From the NCBI GenBank assembly GCA_036583965.1, contig JAZBQD010000021.1, forward strand, positions 18,297,766-18,361,765: a stretch of DNA of 64,000 nucleotides, given 5' to 3'. The first letter of the stretch is position 1. The number at the start of each line of letters is the position of its first letter. The notes below the pieces were generated by a model. That model made no database searches and was not told the DNA's origin. It was given only the letters and a program-made list of their open reading frames with translations. Shown one piece after another: positions 26,801 through 37,952 of this stretch. Made by a program: the position numbers and the translations under genes. The DNA is from Prunella strophiata. Its lineage: Eukaryota > Chordata > Aves > Passeriformes > Prunellidae.

Positions 26801-29800
26801 TTGAGGCTTCTTGAGGAGACCTGGAGCTCTTGCCTGTGCTGATCCTACTCCTTTCTTTCTTCCAGACAAAGGCAGCAGCATTTCCGACACGAGCAGTGGG
26901 GCTGGTCTGTTGGAGAGATTGAAATAGAAAACTTTGGGAAAACTGAACTTTCCCTCAAAGGCATTCGGAGCCACTCCTATGGTAACAGAAATTCCTTCCT
27001 TTGGGAATGCCTTCACTGTAGCTGGCACTGGCAGGGCAGTGAGATGAAGGATTATCTGTTAAAATAACCAGTTCCATGCCTGGGCATGAAGTTAAGACAT
27101 TCCACAGGAAATACCATCACTGTTTTGGGGACATACATTGCTTGCCATGTTATTAATTACTGGATATTTCTTTATCAAAAAAGGTTATTGTGAAGTTACT
27201 GTTAGTCACTATTTCCTCAGGAATGGTGAAACTCCAGGTTGGGGGATTTTGTTCTTTTTTTGCAGGTGTCCGGAACTGGGCTGAGATTTTCCGTTATGTC
27301 ATGGTTCTGGCACACTTTGAAGTAGGTATTAACATGGCAATGTGCTATTTAACCAGGAAATTTTTCTGAGCTTTTCAGGCATATTTAAGTATCCAGAAGT
27401 AAGGATTTGGGAGCATCCATGGTGTACAGTCAGAAGTGCTCACTGGTGGCACCATTAACCCAGATCAGTGTTGGGAGCAGCTCTTAAAAGCAGAGCTGTG
27501 TGTGTAAAAACTGAGATATTGCTACACTTGATTGAAGCAAAACTTGTTTAATAACTTTGAAAAAAAAATTTTTTTTTGGCTTTTTCAAGAAAAATTAGGC
27601 AGGCAGCTTTACAGGAGAGATTCTCAGCTGCTGCAAGTACCCAGCACTCCGTGGAGTTGCTGCAGTGCTGATTCCCATTAATGGGAAGCCTGAGGTGTTT
27701 GAAGCATCCTAAGCCTTCATGACAGCAGTCAGCAAATATTTCTGCCTGTGCTGAGCCATAATTCTCTGCTGTGCTCTGTGGGGGAGAGGCAGAGCTGTGG
27801 CTGCTGGGAGCACACAGCCCAGGGACATGCTCAGGGCAGGCCCTGCCAGCTGCCAGCCAAGCCCAGCAGATGCTCCTGAAAAAGCATTTCCTTTGCCAGG
27901 CCAGGCATAAATCAAAACTCTCTATTATAGGCAGCATTACAGGGGTTTAGACTGAATTCAGAATAAAAGTTATTTTCCCAGCTTGGAAAATGCCACTTCT
28001 GTACAAATCCTGATTTATCATGTGCCTGTGTATCTTTTACTAAGACTGAGCTTGGGCACCACAACCTCTCCCTGTTGTCCAGCTTTTCAAGGCTCAAAGT
28101 GACTGTGGCTGTTCTGCCCCTAATTAAAAGCCAGCTGACTTCATTAAGAAGTTTATTGCAGATTGAATTACCTCTTACCCTGAGTGTCTGTACATTTATA
28201 GCATCAGAGGAGGCTTAAATTTGCCTCAGAGCAGCCCAAGTGGAGCGTGAAGAGTCCAGACCTAAGGATGGAAGAGAAATTAGTAAAACAGGAGATTCCA
28301 GTTCCTTCTTAACATTTTCCCTATCTGCTGCTCCCAGAAATAGATGAATACAGGTTAGAAGAGAAGTCTGGTCATAGTACACCAGTTTTGTACTTCTTTG
28401 CAGGCTTTGTTTCCCTCCTGTGTCCTCTTGCTGTGGACTTTCTGTTGTTCCCATTGTCCTTAATTTGTCCTGAATGAGTTTGGTTTATATTCCTGGATTT
28501 TTTTGCAGCCAGATTTTCATGGAAAATGTAGTGAGAGGATTTTAAAGTATGAAGCCATAGCACATTGCATAAGCTGAGTTCTCTCCAGTGAATTCTTGGT
28601 CCAGCCAGTGAAGCACCCTCAGAAATGAACCTGCACAACTCTGGCTGCTTTTTCTTTCTCTCTCTTGCAGGATGGGACTGCAGCACATTTAACAGTTATT
28701 AACATGCCAGCTACCACAACTCAGTAAGTGACCAAAGAACTTTATGTTGCTAGAAACACTCATCTTAGAGGTGACAAAAGCTGCTCTGCAGGACACCTGT
28801 GTGCAAATTCTTGCTTTGAACCTCTACAGCCCAATTTCCATCCACACCCTCACTGCTCCCTACTCCCAGTTTTTCATTTGCAAGGTAGTCACAAGGACAG
28901 CTTTTACCTTCCCTTGCTACCTTTCCCTTCAGTTGCTGAGAGCTGATGGAGCTGCCTGCCTGTCTGGATGATTTAGAGGTACAAACTGGGCACTCCCAGC
29001 TCTTTGAGAAGGTTCCAGCTGTAGTGGGGCATTCCACAGGCAGCCCTGCCTTGCTCACTGGTGTTCTCTGCTTCCAGAGGGTTAAAGACCAATGTCCATG
29101 GCCCCAAGGTTGCTCCAAGCCCCATCCAACCTGGCCTTGGACACTTCCAGAGGTGGGGCAGCCACAACTTCTCTGGGAAACCTGTGCCAGGGTTTCACCA
29201 TCCTCACAGGGAAGAATTTCTTCTAACCCATCTAACCCTGCCCTCTGGCAGTGGGAAGCATTTCCCCTTATCTTGGCACTCCAAGCCCTTTTCCAAAGCC
29301 CCTCTCCAGCTCTCTTGAAAACCCCCAGAACCTTCTCTTCTCGAGGCAGAACAGTCCCAATTCTCTCTGCCAATGTTCTGGTGCATTTGAGTTTTGGCTG
29401 AACTTTAAACCTGCTGCATTCCTCTCCCCTTCAGCCTCACTGTAGGTTATGTGTTTTTTCCTGATGGGAGGAAGGCTGGCATTGAGTGGTCCAATGCCTC
29501 CCTGGCTGAGCTGGCTGAGGATGGGCTTATCCAGGATGAGTATGGAGTCAGTTTTACTGCTGGTAAGCTCAACACAGTCCAGCTACATCTGCTTTAATTT
29601 CTTGGCATGCATTCCTCCTTTAGTGGCATTCTTTTCCTCCTGTAGTGGAGGAAAGACTTTTCAGTGATATTCTGTGTGATCCTGGGAAATGCATCATCTT
29701 ACACCCTAAGAAATCTACTTAGAGCCATAAAATCATGGTTTGGGTTGGAAGGGACTTGAAGATCCTCTGGTTCCAACCCCACTGCCATGGCCACTTCCCT

Positions 29801-31463
29801 GCTTAAATTAAATTATAGTTGTGGTGTGTCCTGGGTGAAGTGTGTCCACTGCAGGATCAGGACCACAGGTTCCAGAGGGAGAGTTGCAGATTCTGTTTGT
29901 GGTGACTGTTGCTTGTGCTAATCCACATAAAATAGTGATTTACACTTTTTTTGGCGTGTCAGAACATCTGTTATGAGGTGGATCCAGCTGAAATTTGGTT
30001 GATCATTTTACTTGATTTACAAAGCAGACAGAACTATCACTCTTCAGAAAAGCATAAAAACCCCCATAAACAAAAATAGATATGGGGATTGTTTTGAGAT
30101 AAAATGCTACTGAAAGTTGGTGACATTGTTCCCTTTTTACTCCTCTCCAAGGTGGCAAGAGCTTTGATGTTTCTGCAGCTCTGGATAAGCAGGCCTGCCC
30201 TGTGGTGTACAATGGCCTGACAGGGAGTGGAGTTTTCCACGAGTGCGTTGCAGATTTCCAACTCAATGGGGCAACACCAGGCTGGGGCCTGGTTGAATTT
30301 TATTACAGGTAAAATCATGACAGGCAAGAAGAGGTAAAAAAACTCCCATCCTCCTATATTGACTTCTATGGTTACAACTCCATAAATATTTGAAGCATAA
30401 ATGCACTGATTTTTTTACCTGATGTAAAAAAATGTTGCTCACTTAATGTGTTTATTAAGTTGACAAGCACTCTTATATTATTTGAAAAGGAATAATTGCA
30501 CAAGCATTTCATGGGTACAGCAATTTGTTATATAGGTTTATGTGGGTTTTATATAGGTCTCCTTATAGGTTTATGAGTTGTAGGATGCTCCATTCTGGAC
30601 ACACTCTTATTTAGAAAATCTGTCCCATTATAGAAATAAAGAGTCCTTACCCCAAATAGAGGCAGTTTACAGGGTGAAACTTGCTCACTCAAGGATTTGT
30701 GTGGACAGGATTTATTTGAACAGATAAATGTTCAGAAAATCCCCACAGAAATGTCTGGGACAAAATTATATCCACAAAGAATGTGCTTCCCTTCTCAGTG
30801 AAGTGCTGTTCCTCCTGCCATGTGATTGTCACTCTTTCCCTGGAGCCTTTTCCATATGGAGTCTTTGCTCTCATGAAAGAAAAAGGCAAATTTTCATTGC
30901 TTACATTTTGTTTGCTTTTTAAAACAAACACTAATCTTTGGCTGCCAGAGGAAATGCCATAAATGACTTTCAGCAGATGGAGACCTCAGCTCTGTCCAAA
31001 ACCCAGACGTATTTAAAGCACACAAAACAGGCCAAAAGTGCAAGATACCTGCTGGTTGAACTTGAACCTGCAGCTGCTGCCAGGTCCCTGCTCCCTCCCC
31101 TCTGGGGCTGTCCAAACCTGCCTGGTGGAGGAAATGACCCAGCAGGGAAAGGCTCGGATGAAACCCAAACCGCGCTGGTTCCGCAAGTCCGGACAGCCCC
31201 GGCCGGCTCTGGAGCTGCCCCAGGGAGCCTTCACTTGGCAGTGCTGACACAATTCCCATCTGCTCCACCTCATATCTGCTCCCAAATCAACCCCAAGGGA
31301 CAAATGAAAGGGTGGGGGTGTTGTTCTTCCTCCTCTCCACGAGACACCAGCTCAGCATCGCTGCTCTTCCTGCAGGGACGAGGCCGCCCAGCCGGTTCCA
31401 AATCTGCAGCTTGGTTCCAGAACAGAAGGACCTGACCCTGCCACCGATGCCTCTCCCCCGTGA
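23613..31463 (+). CDS. Uncharacterised protein resembling the N-terminal domain of animal PEP-synthase/PigC-like proteins; eleven coding exons
   Basis: Exons: 23613-23813, 24500-24634, 25420-25544, 25805-25873, 26049-26162, 26866-26981, 27266-27321, 28671-28723, 29435-29562, 30152-30308 and 31376-31463. All introns are GT-AG and all phases fit, giving 413 residues. The first in-frame ATG lies in the CpG island. Residues 1-45 are hydrophobic (MPALLALLAAALLALLG, then a second segment at 33-43), so a signal peptide or anchor is likely. The remainder is beta-rich and Trp-rich. Recognisable blocks: GGLTMEYLEP then WKINFDGLLR (about 132-154), HEQWGW then GIRSHSYGVRNW (about 223-258), RYVMVLAHFEDGT, GYVFFPDGR, SFTAGGKSFD and PGWGLVEFYYR (about 375-385). 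From memory, these match in order the N-terminal domain of animal proteins annotated as putative phosphoenolpyruvate synthase. No ATP-grasp or phosphohistidine domain follows, so catalysis is not implied. The last exon is the least certain. Function unknown. Confidence 0.85.
23964..24133. repeat. 40-bp minisatellite, about 4 copies, in intron 1
   Basis: Period 40 units containing TTTTGGAACTCCCATCCCCA and GCATCCCCACGTTCCCCC. They lie in the first intron of the PPS-N-like gene and keep both strands open, producing false ORFs of more than 200 codons. Confidence 0.9.
29076..29400 (-). mobile_element. CR1 LINE 3' fragment in intron 8
   Basis: Antisense CR1: CAAGGTTGCTCCAAGCCCCA, GGACACTTCCAGAGGTGGGG, CCTCACAGGGAAGAATTTCT. 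It lies inside the intron between exons 28671-28723 and 29435-29562. Confidence 0.88.
29724..29800 (-). mobile_element. Short CR1 terminus in intron 9
   Basis: ATAAAATCATGGTTTGGGTT followed by GGAAGGGACTTGAAGATCCT, the reversed CR1 3' end. Only about 75 bp remains. Confidence 0.8.
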
Positions 31464-31870
31464 TCATCTATAAGCTCATTCCAGCAATGCTAGCAAGCAG
31501 CAACTTTCCAAAAAAATGTAATTCCCTGCAAAAAAACCAGCACTGGTTTGAGTGTAGAACTCGTCACAGGATGCTGGGGAGGTCAAGGGTATAAAAGGAT
31601 TTGGAGAGAAATGAGATCTATTTTTATTAGTGCAGCTTTCAGTGGTTCCTAACCAGGGTGGTCTGGAGGCAGTTTGAAGGAAGTCTGATTGCAGGAGGAA
31701 TGCACTGGGAGGGATCATTCCATGCTCTGTCCTTTGGTGTTTTTCCTAAACTTCCAGCTGCTCCCCACTGTGACGACCAGGACCTCAGGCTACGTGGATC
31801 ACTGACCCAATTTAGCAGCTCCTCTCTTCTCTCAGATTTGTTTTTGAAATAAAAACTGTATTTCTGAACT
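31464..31870 (+). other. 3' UTR and polyadenylation signal of the PPS-N-like gene
   Basis: The sequence from the TGA at 31461-31463 is followed by an AATAAA at 31848-31853. This supports 31376 onward as the terminal exon; cleavage would be expected about 15-25 bases after the signal. Confidence 0.65.
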
Positions 31871-34800
31871 CTCTGGTTGTTATAGTCATTAAAACGTGGG
31901 AAAAACCTGTTACAGGAAACTGCATTGATTTGATAGTTTTGTCCATGGCTGTGTAAAACATGAAGTGGAAGGAGCAGGAGCAGGCACATCTAAATGAGGT
32001 GTCCTCTAGGAATAGCATTAATGGCCAATGAAATAGGCAGTACAAACATGATTTTCCCTTGTCTGAAGGAAAGCCAGGGTCTGGTAATCCAGTTTAGGAG
32101 GGGATCTGAATTCCTCATCATTCCCTTTTAGGTGCCTTATTAACCACAGCATCCACAATAGTCACTGGCCCAAGGTAGGTATTCCCTACCTAGATGCATC
32201 TTGCCATTAATTACTGAAAATTAAACATACTTAAAATATGTAAAAAAAAAAAAATAAAATGTGGAAAGTGTGTAGAGGAGAAATTAAGGAAAGACACCTT
32301 ATAATTAAAATAGTAGCACCATTCTATTTCAGAAGATAGAAATCTGGGTGCACATCTTTGTGTTTTCCTGCTTAGGCTGACAGAGGAAGAGATTTTAATA
32401 GAATTTAAAGAAAAAATTTTTCCTTTCTGAGGCAGTTCCTACACTTATTGCTACAACAACCTTTTCTGCAGGATGGGTGCATGAATATAAAATGATTCCA
32501 CCTGTATTTATGACATGCATGTCCCAGTGTGGGACATGTTACTGAACGAGGCTGGGGTCCTGCAAGCCTGATGTGCTGTAGCAGGCTGGTTTTATCAGCA
32601 CCCTCCTGCAGCTGTGAGAGATTCCTATTCCATAATTCCCTAATTCTCTAATTCACTAATTTCCAACCTCATTCCTGTTCTGCATTCTCGCTCTTGAGTT
32701 GCACCCCAACAGGTGCAGGTGCTGTGCCCCTCCTTCCATCCCAAAGCACCTCTGGATGAGCCAAGCTGACTCCTGGGTGCATTTCTTTTGGGATTGGCAC
32801 TGATTCAGAGCTTTGGATTTTAGCTGGACCTCTATGAACCCTTCTCCAGTTACAGTGGTATTAATGGCCACATTCTTGTGAGCCTTGCACAAACTCAAAA
32901 ATGTCTTAAATCTGTCTGTGCTCTCGTGGTCTCGAGGTGCTGAAACAGGGAGCTTCTAAATTTCTCCAGACAATGGTACTTTGACAGGTGGGAAGGCCTT
33001 ATGCCTCTTTTACACCTCAGAAATCAGTCAAATAGGTAATTTTAGAAAGGTTAGGAAAATAATGATGTTATACATCACAGTTTGTTCCTATTAAGTGTGT
33101 GGCTTGTTTTGCTATGATCTCAGGAACATCTGTTCCTTTTTTTCTGTGGAGTTCTTGTCATCTCTTTCCCTTTCACTTATTTCTTCAAGGCTAAAACATT
33201 AACATTTAGAAGGTGGAAGACAGGCACATAATAAAGCAAGGTTTTGGAGGTGTCAGAGCATGTAGATTATGAGAAAAATTGTTAATTAGGACTCTGGAAT
33301 CACGGTTTGAGAAATCACTGTAAAAAAAAAATTCCCTGTGCAGGCCAAAAATTAAAAAAATACCCCATCAAGGAAGGGATTGGTCTGGCTATTTCCTAAT
33401 TCCAGAAACTGGGCTTAGAAGTAGGGATGCTGTGGGGGAAAGGCAGGTGTCTCCCCAAATTATTGGGAATTCATGTTCCTGCAGTGGAGGAGGCAGAGAT
33501 GAAGCCTTCATCACTCTCCTTTTGTCCTGTTCTTGTTTCTTTTGGTACCAGTGGGTGGAGAATTAAAGCACTCCTGAGTTCAGTTGGGAAAAGTTCAAGC
33601 AGGGTCCAGCAAATGATTAATAAAGTTTGGAGCTGGCAGGTTTATTTGCCAGGTGATGAACTACTGGTAGGGTATTTCAGCTCCAAGGACTGAAATAATT
33701 GACTGTTGGGGGTTTTCTCCCTGGATTTCAAATTACTTTAGAGCAAGCCTGTGTCCAGGACAGATGGAATAACTTATTTAATTTAAAATAAATCTCCCAA
33801 GCCCCACGCTTTGACCATATGAAGTGGTCCTTCACTTGTGGCTCCTTTCTCAGTGGAAAAATCCATCTTGGGAAGTGCTTCTGCAGCCCAAAAGCATTAA
33901 TTTTGAGCCAAAAAAGCAATAAATGGAGGTGAGCCCTGGCCAGAAGTGAAATGCAGCATATGATCTGCATGAAGGGGGGCAGCTGGAGCCTGGTTGGGAT
34001 GAGCTGCTCTCCCAGCATCTGGAGGAGGGAACACCTGTAATTCCTGCTGCTGTCACGGCAAAATGCTCCCACCAAACCCTTCCACGTCCCCCTGGAGCTC
34101 CCTGCATGTTGAATTTCAGAATTCAGGCCTTGTAAAGAGGTCATTTAAAGGCTGTCAGCCCCAAACTGAGCATTTCCCATCAATCTGGCCCTGGCTACTG
34201 ATGTCTAGAATGGTAAATATTTTACTGTGCTTATTTATTCTCCTTCCTTCTTGCAATTTTTCATGTGTTCACAGCATAGCTATAAAGGCCATTTTCAGTG
34301 ACATTGTATTTCACTGGCAGAAAGAAAGGAGGAAAAAAAGTCCTTTTTTCTGTTTGGATTTATGTTGTAGCTTTACAGTTGGTGAAGCTAAGTGTAGCCC
34401 AGGGAGTTCTGTAATTTATCAGCAGAAATGCACTGTATGGCCAAATTATCTCTGCAAAGCAACTGATTATTTCCAAAGTGGACTTTTCCCTCCATAAGAA
34501 CGTGCTCAGCAGCCAAATAACTCAAAGACATTCCAGCCAGAGTGACTGATAACTGCTCACTCCCTTCTCCCATTTACTGGAACCCCAACTCCCTCACATC
34601 TGCCATAAAAACTCACATTGCTCTTACTCCATCCCAAACTGCTCTTCCCTAAAATGTGACTTTTTTACTGTTGCTCTCCCAACAGCCTTCGAGCTCAGGT
34701 GTCTGAAGGAAAGTCTCCAAAGGGATCTCTCTTGGGGGCTTTTTGGGCCCCCCCTTTTGAGGTATTTTCCTCTCCTCATTAAAGCTGTAATTAGTTACCG

Positions 34801-37173
34801 CATTGATTTTTGCTTTTCTTCAGCATAAAAAACCTTTATTAAACCATAGTGCAAGTGAAGTTCATTCTAATCTGGCCATAAAATTTTATGAGAGGTGTAA
34901 ATCAAAGGGAGGAGTGGCAGCAAATTCTCTGGAACAGTTGAGCCCTGTTCAGGCTCCCTCAGTGGAGTTAAATCCCTCCAGGAGCAATTAGCCTAACAAG
35001 CTGCTCGGTGCTCTTATAAATAACGTCACTGATGGAGACATCTGGAGGTGTCTGCTCTGAGCAGAGAGACTTTCCAAATGTGCTGAGTGGTGAATGACCT
35101 TTTTTTTCCTTCATCCACGGGGTGGGGGTGGAGATGCAGATCTGACATGTCCCAGCATGTCACGTTTTTATCCCATTTTCCAGGAAAGATAAGGAAGGGA
35201 AAGTAGGAGTGACATTCTCAGCCAGAATGTCCTCTTTCATTTCCTGGTAGCTGAGCATGTCTGAAGTGCTGACCCCAAATGCTTTGGTCAAAGAAGGCCA
35301 GAAATGGCCCTGGGCACAATAAACCTGTAGAGGGTTCATGGCTGAAGTCCGTGTCACAGCCCTTGGGACGTCAGAGACTGGCAAGGGACTTCTGGCTGCT
35401 TCAGGTGTTAGAAATGGGTTTGCAGAAGGAGATCCAGATGATGGCTCATGATTTTTTCCTTCTGCAAAATGCCACAAATTATGCACACTTGATACCTTTT
35501 GAATAACCTTTTTTAACCTTCAAACCTCCCTTCTGGATTTAGCACAGGAAATTCCACTGTTTGCTGCTATTGTCACTCCTAAATGTCCTTTGAGAGAGGG
35601 CTAGGTAACTGGTTGATAAAGAATGAAAAAAAATAATCATAAAATCAGGTTTAAGAATATTTAATAGTGTTTTGCAGAGGTGAGGAGTGGGAAAAGCTGT
35701 GAGGTCACACAATGGGCTGTGCTGCTGGTTGTCTTTACTAAAGCATCCAGATCCCAGTGCTTCCTTTCCCACTCTTGTTCCTGCTGTTATTCTAAGGCAC
35801 GTAGGCTTCTCCCACATGTTTATAAGCTGATAAAACCATAATGCCAGGAATGTTTTCCTTCCTCTATTGCATTAACAAAATAAGTGACTTTGCAGATATA
35901 GCCTTGTTTACCTGACTTTCTACACCAAAACAATAGTTGTGAATAAATGTCATAATTCATGGGGAGGTGAGAAAAGAAGAGTTTCTTTCCTAAATGCTGA
36001 TGTAAGAGCTGTGCATCTCCCTGTAGATGAGAAATGTTCTGCTCTGCTGTCACACTGGTGCCACACCACTGCTTTGCTGGGCTGGCAACCCTCAGTGGTG
36101 ACAGCAGGGCTGACAAAATGTTCAGCCCAAATATCTGAGAATAAATCCCAGCAGACATTGCTGAGCAATTCATAATTGGACATGTCAGGCAGCTGCTGAC
36201 GACACGGGCTGGACTCCCAGCAGGGCAGAGCAGCCCCACAAAATGCTTTTCATAATGCAGGAGGAGGATTTTAACTGATCCCTTCAGAGATTTTCCCAAA
36301 GCCATAAATATGCTGCTCTTGATCTGCGGTGCACTCGGAGGAGCCGAGTGCTGTGTGAGGCTTTCAGAACAAACAGCAGCACAGAGGAGCTCAGGGGATG
36401 GGGAAGAGCCTTGAGCCATCACAGCCAATTACACTGAACTCCCCAAATACATAAAGCATTTCATCAAGGGAGATCAAAGTGCCTTTCATGGGAAGGAAGA
36501 GCTCTGATCTGCCTTTTACCCACGGGAAAACTCTGGGGAAGAGGCTGTCTGGCCAATTCTATAGCAGCATTCTTTAACTGTTAACCCAAGGGTTTGCTCT
36601 CTGCTCCTCACAGCTCCCTCCTGGGCTCTGCCCAGACCTACAGCAGCCTTTAAGCTTTTTGGAGTGGGACATGGAGTAGGCAAGGTGAAAAAAGAGGGGA
36701 AGAGTCTGCAAAAAAAACCCCAATATGGTCAAACCTGTAAGCGAAACCTGGCAGCACCCACTGTGATGCTCCTTGTAAATGCTGTGCAACACCCCCAGTA
36801 AAATGGTTAAAACTATGACTGCAAAAAATGGTGTTGGATGTGTTGGACTATGAAGAATCCTCATTTTAATGCACATTGTGAATGTGCCATGATGATAATG
36901 CCAAGGTTTTCCCTGCCAATCACTGCTTGGCTTTGGGTTTCATGGTCACAACTGGATCAGCTCAGTTAGCATGGAATGGATATTCAGGGGAGCTCCTTGT
37001 TCCTGGATAATTTGGTATTCTGGAGGTGTTGAAAAAGCACTGAAATGAGTGAGGATTAGATCGTTATCCCTCACCTTAATGAACTGTGGATAAAATTGTT
37101 CCTTAAACATTATTTCCATCTTTTTCCATTTGTCTCAGAGAGAAAGGGACATCTTGGCAAAGCACTCAAAAAA
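31871..37173. other. Intergenic region without recognised genes
   Basis: Unique AT-rich sequence containing short ORFs only. None is bounded by convincing splice sites or resembles a known family. A short CpG-containing patch around 35000-35060 has an ACGTCA core. Confidence 0.55.
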
Positions 37174-37265
37174 ATCATGGAATGGGTTGGGTTAAGGGAA
37201 GGGACCTTAAAAATCATCTCATTCCAACCCCAGCCTTGGGTGGGACACTTCCCACTGGAGTCCAG
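37174..37265 (-). mobile_element. Short CR1 terminus
   Basis: ATCATGGAATGGGTTGGGTT, then GGGACCTTAAAAATCATCTC and ATTCCAACCCC, the reversed CR1 3' end, about 90 bp long. Confidence 0.75.
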
Positions 37266-37952
37266 CTCTCCACTCAAACACATGGAGTGATGTTCTCAGG
37301 GAGACTCAGGATCTGCATTCACACAGGATCTGCATTCACACGATGTTTTCCCATGGATAACCAGTCCTGTTACAACCAGAACACCAAATGTTTCTGCTCT
37401 GGGGAGGGATTATCAGGTTTGGTATCAGCTGGATCCTGACTTCAGCCCCTCAAAGGCTCCTGTAACCTTAGGGATGCTCTGGAGCACATTTGAGGTTCTG
37501 CTGATACTCGAGGCTCTTCTGCAACCAGTAAAAACTGGATAACAAAAACCCATTTTTAACCATTCCTTTCTCCCTCAGGCTTTCCCAGTGTCACTGATGA
37601 GCTGCACCCTGCTTTACATGGACTTGACCAACTGTCTCAAGGAACAAATATTAAATCACAAGATGGAGATTCTTTTCTGCATTTATTTTATTTAAATCCA
37701 TCCTCTCTCACACCACATCTGACTTAAATGCTATTTGCTAACATTATTTAGCAATATTTCCTAGAAAAGCTGTCATTCATGGCACTTTATTAGTTCCCAC
37801 TGACTGAGGAGTGAGGATTTTGTGCAGGCTGAGGTGCAAATGGAGCAGAAAAGGCCCCAGATGTGTTCTGTGCCTCCCACGTTTGCTGGAGCTGTGTTGA
37901 CACAGCACAATCCCAGCAGAGAGCACCACCCCATCCCCATCTCTGCTCCCTC

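Noticed and set aside
30938..31435. 165-codon ORF read as a separate gene
   Set aside because: It overlaps the intron before the last exon of the PPS-N-like gene. It is kept only as a possible alternative terminal exon.
36574..36876. 100-codon minus ORF with hydrophobic stretches
   Set aside because: No family resemblance, splice context or codon bias. Hydrophobic runs arise easily from AT-rich DNA.
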